DNA of 8,405 nucleotides from an uncultured Gammaproteobacteria bacterium (GTDB lineage: Bacteria; Pseudomonadota; Gammaproteobacteria; Steroidobacterales; GCA-2729495): NCBI GenBank assembly GCA_937958785.1, contig CALGMY010000146.1, forward strand, positions 1-8,405, given 5' to 3'. The stretch's first letter is position 1; each line of letters opens with the position of its first letter. Of the stretch, positions 6,180 through 8,405 are shown piece by piece. The notes beneath the pieces were generated by a model. The model searched no databases and was not told the DNA's origin. It saw nothing but the letters and a program-made list of their open reading frames with translations. Made by a program: the position numbers and the translations under genes.

Positions 6180-6400
6180 TTGGCGAGCTGGTGGAACGTA
6201 TCCCGGTACTCGTGCATGAACTCACGACCGGCCGAAATCTGCGCCTCGACGCCCGGGTCGTAGGGCGTCAGGGTCACGCCATTCGTGGCGTCCGTGACGA
6301 AGAGCGTGTCGCCCCTCGCCACCTTCAGCTTCGCCAGCACTTCCTTGGGCAGGATCACGCCGACGGAGTTGCCAATCTGGGTCAGCTTCAGGGCAGTCAT
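6176..6400 (-). CDS. AbrB/MazE-like antitoxin for Doc
   Basis: A 74-aa antitoxin with an N-terminal swapped-hairpin SpoVT-AbrB DNA-binding domain: KLTQIGNSVGVILPKEVLAK (residues 5-24), then L-K-V-x-x-G-D-x-L-F-V. The C-terminal segment REFMHEYRDTFHQLAK (59-74) is helical and is the part expected to bind and block Doc. The start at 6400 is chosen because GGAGG (6406-6410) lies 5 nt upstream; the alternative ATG at 6415 would add five residues and would place its start inside the AT-rich repeat. It is the first gene of the pair, before the toxin, and should repress its own promoter as a dimer or toxin complex. Confidence 0.92.
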   Translation of the reverse strand: MTALKLTQIGNSVGVILPKEVLAKLKVARGDTLFVTDATNGVTLTPYDPGVEAQISAGREFMHEYRDTFHQLAK

Positions 6401-6412
6401 GGCGGCCTCCGG

Positions 6413-6436
6413 CATACGTTATAACATACGTTATAC
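6413..6436 (-). promoter_or_regulatory. Operator/promoter of the antitoxin-doc operon (tandem 12-bp repeat)
   Basis: CATACGTTATA occurs at 6413-6423 and again at 6425-6435, a 12-bp direct repeat. The overlap also makes the inverted repeat TATAAC-N4-GTTATA (6420-6435). This is the most AT-rich patch of the window and starts 12 nt upstream of the antitoxin ATG. On the minus strand each unit reads as a TATAAC -10 hexamer, so binding by the AbrB-like antitoxin would block transcription. No good -35 could be placed at normal spacing. Confidence 0.6.
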
Positions 6437-6506
6437 TAGCCAGGCGCAGCGCGCCCTGCAAGGGTTCAGTTCACGCCGCTAGTCCGCGCGAAATACGCGC
6501 CCGGAA

Positions 6507-6530
6507 TCGCGGCTAAAGCCGCTCCTACGG
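6507..6530. repeat. REP (repetitive extragenic palindromic) element
   Basis: TCGCGGCTAAAGCCGCTCCTACGG at 6507-6530 matches, apart from small variations, the REP unit scattered through Xanthomonas/Lysobacter/Pseudomonas-type genomes, whose reverse reads GTAGGAGCGGCTxxAGCCGCGA. The core GCGGCT-AA-AGCCGC (6509-6522) can form a tight stem-loop, with the conserved GTAGG-type foot on one side. It lies in the 164-bp gap between the antitoxin start and the 3' end of the phospholipase D gene. There it may act as a transcript end or stabilising hairpin for the latter. Only one copy is present. Such elements are mobilised by RAYT transposases, not seen here. Confidence 0.65.
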
Positions 6531-6564
6531 CAGATGACTCGAGCCCGCACGACGATTTCCACCG

Positions 6565-8061
6565 CTACAGGTACTTCTCCAGCGGAAACAGCCGGTAGAA
6601 CCCCGAGCTGAACCGCCGCCCGAAGCTGGTCATCGGCTCATGCGTCGCCCGCACCTCCCGGCCATCGACTTCGGTCACCCACTCGAGGCCGCCGCCGGTT
6701 CGGCGCCGCACCTGCCAGCTGCTGTCGGGGCGGAGCAGTTCCTCGATGGAGGCCGCCACGCGCTCCGCGAGCGCGGAGCTCTCCACGATCAGCGCGGTTT
6801 CGGAATTGAGGTAGGTGGAGCGCAGGTTCAGGTTGAAGGAGCCGATGTAGACCACGCGCCGGTCGACGACCAGGGACTTGGAGTGCAGGGAAAAGGCTGG
6901 CCCGTCCTCGCAGGCGGTCGAGATGGCGACCAGGCGCCGGCACGCCGCCGCATCGGGTCGCAGCTCGAAGAGCTCGATGCCCGCATCGAGCATGGCCGGG
7001 CGGCGCCGGGCGTAGCCCGAGTGGTTGGTCACGAGGTCGTTCGAGGCCAGTGAATTGGTGAGTGCCTTCAGCACCACGCCCGCGTCCCGCAGGCCCGCCG
7101 CCTCCTTAAGGCTCTGGTCACCGAGGATGAAGTAGGCCGACTCGACGAGGATTTCCCGGCGCGCCGCGGCCACCTGCCGGCGCAACTCCAGCGCCACCGG
7201 CTGCGCCGAGTCGGAGTCCTCCACGTCGGCGGCGGTCGGAGGCGGGTCGGAGACCAGGCGGGCCGGCACCCATGCGAGCGCCGGCAGGGTCCGGGTGGCC
7301 ACCAGCTGCGCGAGGTCACCGGGCGGCCGGTAGCCGAGGGCTGCGATCTCCTCCACCGTCCGGGTGAGCGGCGCCTCGAGTCCGGTCGCCGGCTTGTTCC
7401 CGGCCAGGGACTCGACGAGATAGGTCCAGGGACTGGTCCAGAAGGCCTCGAAGCCCGCGGTGACCTGCGCCACCACGGGGCCTGCCGCCAGCAGCTCCCG
7501 GTCGCGGAAGTTCATCTCCCGGTCCAGGTCGAAATACTCGTCGCCCACGTTGCGGCCGCCGACGATGGTCACGGCGCCATCCACCGTGAAGGACTTGTTG
7601 TGCATGCGCCGGTTGAGGCGGGAGAAGTCCCGGAGGAAGCCGAGCACGCGGAGCAGGCCGCTGCGCGCGCGGGTCGGGTTGTAGACGCGGATCTCCACGT
7701 TGGGATGGGCACCCAGCGCCGCCAGCGCGGCATCCCGGCCGGCGATGTTGATGTCGTCCAGCAGGATGCGCACCCGCACGCCGCGGCCGGCGGCCTCGAG
7801 CAGCCGGGCCGCGAGATAGCGGCCGGAGGCATCGGAGTTCCAGATGTAGTACTGGGCATCGATGCTGCGGGTGGCCGCCGCCGCCAGGGCATCCCGCTGC
7901 AACAGCGCGTCCGCGCCGGTATCGACCAGCCGCACGCCGGAGAGACCCGGGTGCCGGTCCGCGAGGGTTGCGGTGGTGGGGCCGAGTTCACCGCCCTCGG
8001 TGGTCAAGGTCATGGTCAGCAGGGCCATGGCCAGCAGCATGCCCGAACGCCAGCCGCTCAC
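6565..8061 (-). CDS. Phospholipase D family cardiolipin synthase (ClsC-like)
   Basis: A 498-aa membrane-associated enzyme of the PLD superfamily with two HKD motifs: H154-N-K156-SFTV-D161 followed by GGRN (168-171), and H393-S-K395-SLVV-D400 followed by GSFN (407-410). The arrangement matches E. coli ClsC (YmdC), including DAQYYIWNSDASGR, VRILLDDINIAG, DFSRLNRRMHNKSFTVDG and the LTNSLASND segment. ClsC condenses phosphatidylglycerol with phosphatidylethanolamine to make cardiolipin, but the exact reaction here is inferred. The N-terminus has a short hydrophobic stretch (MLLAMALLTMTL), a signal-like or membrane anchor. Length is close to that of the E. coli enzyme. The start is GTG 8061, overlapping the previous gene's stop (GTGA); ATG 8040 is the alternative, seven codons in. 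It ends 35 nt downstream of the REP element. Confidence 0.92.
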   Translation of the reverse strand: MSGWRSGMLLAMALLTMTLTTEGGELGPTTATLADRHPGLSGVRLVDTGADALLQRDALAAAATRSIDAQYYIWNSDASGRYLAARLLEAAGRGVRVRILLDDINIAGRDAALAALGAHPNVEIRVYNPTRARSGLLRVLGFLRDFSRLNRRMHNKSFTVDGAVTIVGGRNVGDEYFDLDREMNFRDRELLAAGPVVAQVTAGFEAFWTSPWTYLVESLAGNKPATGLEAPLTRTVEEIAALGYRPPGDLAQLVATRTLPALAWVPARLVSDPPPTAADVEDSDSAQPVALELRRQVAAARREILVESAYFILGDQSLKEAAGLRDAGVVLKALTNSLASNDLVTNHSGYARRRPAMLDAGIELFELRPDAAACRRLVAISTACEDGPAFSLHSKSLVVDRRVVYIGSFNLNLRSTYLNSETALIVESSALAERVAASIEELLRPDSSWQVRRRTGGGLEWVTEVDGREVRATHEPMTSFGRRFSSGFYRLFPLEKYL

Positions 8062-8405
8062 AACAGCACGGTCCCGTCAGGCAGCTCGTTGCGGTCGTCC
8101 CCCGTCGCCGGGAAGTGCCGGCAGGCCAGGGCACTGATCCGGTCGAGTCCCTCGAGCACCCCGGCCGGGTAATCGCCGGCGACGAGCCGCGCCTCCATCG
8201 CGCGGCAGATGGCGGCCCACTCGTCGGCGGATACCAGCGACGCGAAGCCCCGGTCCGCCACGATCTCGAGCCGGCGCTCCGCCAGCAGCACATACAGGAG
8301 CACGCCGTTGTTGCCGGCCGTGTCCCAGATGCGCAGGTCGACGAACGCCGCGGCGGCCCGCTCCACCGCCGTCGTGCCCCGGAGCAGTTCGGCGACGGGC
8401 AGCGC
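8058..8405 (-). CDS. TPM-domain protein, 5' end outside the window
   Basis: The last 115 residues of a protein that resembles the C-terminal part of TPM-domain (TLP18.3/Psb32/MOLO-1) proteins of the kind found beside LemA genes. The readable part carries DLRIWDTAGNNGVLLYVLLA, ERRLEIVADRG, a W-x-x-I-C-x-x-M-E region, GDYPAGVLEGLDRIS, a CRHFP segment and a terminal NELPDGTVLL. The frame is open to the window edge, so the true start lies beyond 8405; the GTG at 8366 cuts into a conserved region and is not the start. Family function is uncertain (a phosphatase activity has been proposed for some plant members). Its stop overlaps the start of the ClsC-like gene by 4 nt, so the two are co-translated. 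Confidence 0.8.
   Translation of the reverse strand, partial: ALPVAELLRGTTAVERAAAAFVDLRIWDTAGNNGVLLYVLLAERRLEIVADRGFASLVSADEWAAICRAMEARLVAGDYPAGVLEGLDRISALACRHFPATGDDRNELPDGTVLL

Noticed and set aside
6640..7053. A 137-codon plus-strand frame opposite the PLD gene
   Set aside because: It is antisense to the second HKD motif region and has no motif of its own.
1..8405. CRISPR array, tRNA, rRNA, insertion sequence or prophage genes
   Set aside because: No regularly spaced repeats, cloverleaf-like segments, transposase or phage motifs were seen on either strand.

Overview
The window is 8.4 kb of dense, GC-rich bacterial DNA with short intergenic gaps. Strong G/C third-position bias opens long false frames opposite nearly every gene. 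The gene families, a Tat-exported flavoenzyme, a clear RpoN-type promoter and one REP palindrome of the type common in Xanthomonas/Lysobacter/Pseudomonas relatives suggest a high-GC Gammaproteobacterium. That placement is inference; there is no rRNA, tRNA or marker gene here.

Layout. (a) 35-1252 (-): a secreted PD40/TolB-like beta-propeller protein, divergent from the next block. (b) 1408-4772 (+): a compact three-gene set, made of a Tat-signal FAD amine-oxidase-family protein, a DUF1015 protein starting 2 nt after it, and a small secreted protein with four cysteines. A GC hairpin separates it from (c) 4802-5005 (-): a dodecin, with a TTGACA-type promoter. (d) 5186-5760 (+): a near-consensus sigma-54 promoter driving a 75-aa protein that is only the DNA-binding and hinge part of a LacI regulator, then a DUF2934 protein. 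(e) 5793-6400 (-): a type II toxin-antitoxin pair, an AbrB/MazE-like antitoxin and a Doc (Fic-fold) toxin overlapping by ATGA, with a tandem AT-rich repeat at the promoter. (f) a single REP palindrome at about 6507-6530. (g) 6565-8405 (-): a TPM-domain gene cut by the window edge, overlapping by GTGA a ClsC-like phospholipase D/cardiolipin synthase.

How they fit together: blocks (a)-(b) are mostly envelope or periplasmic, block (g) is membrane-lipid related, and dodecin is a flavin buffer. The Doc-antitoxin pair and the sigma-54/LacI-stub/DUF2934 pair form a small accessory patch. The least explained item is the sigma-54-driven sensorless LacI HTH with its DUF2934 partner. The amine oxidase-like gene is second, because it appears to lack the usual flavin-proximal lysine and sits directly against a DUF1015 gene. 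No CRISPR array, transposase, prophage or RNA gene was seen.
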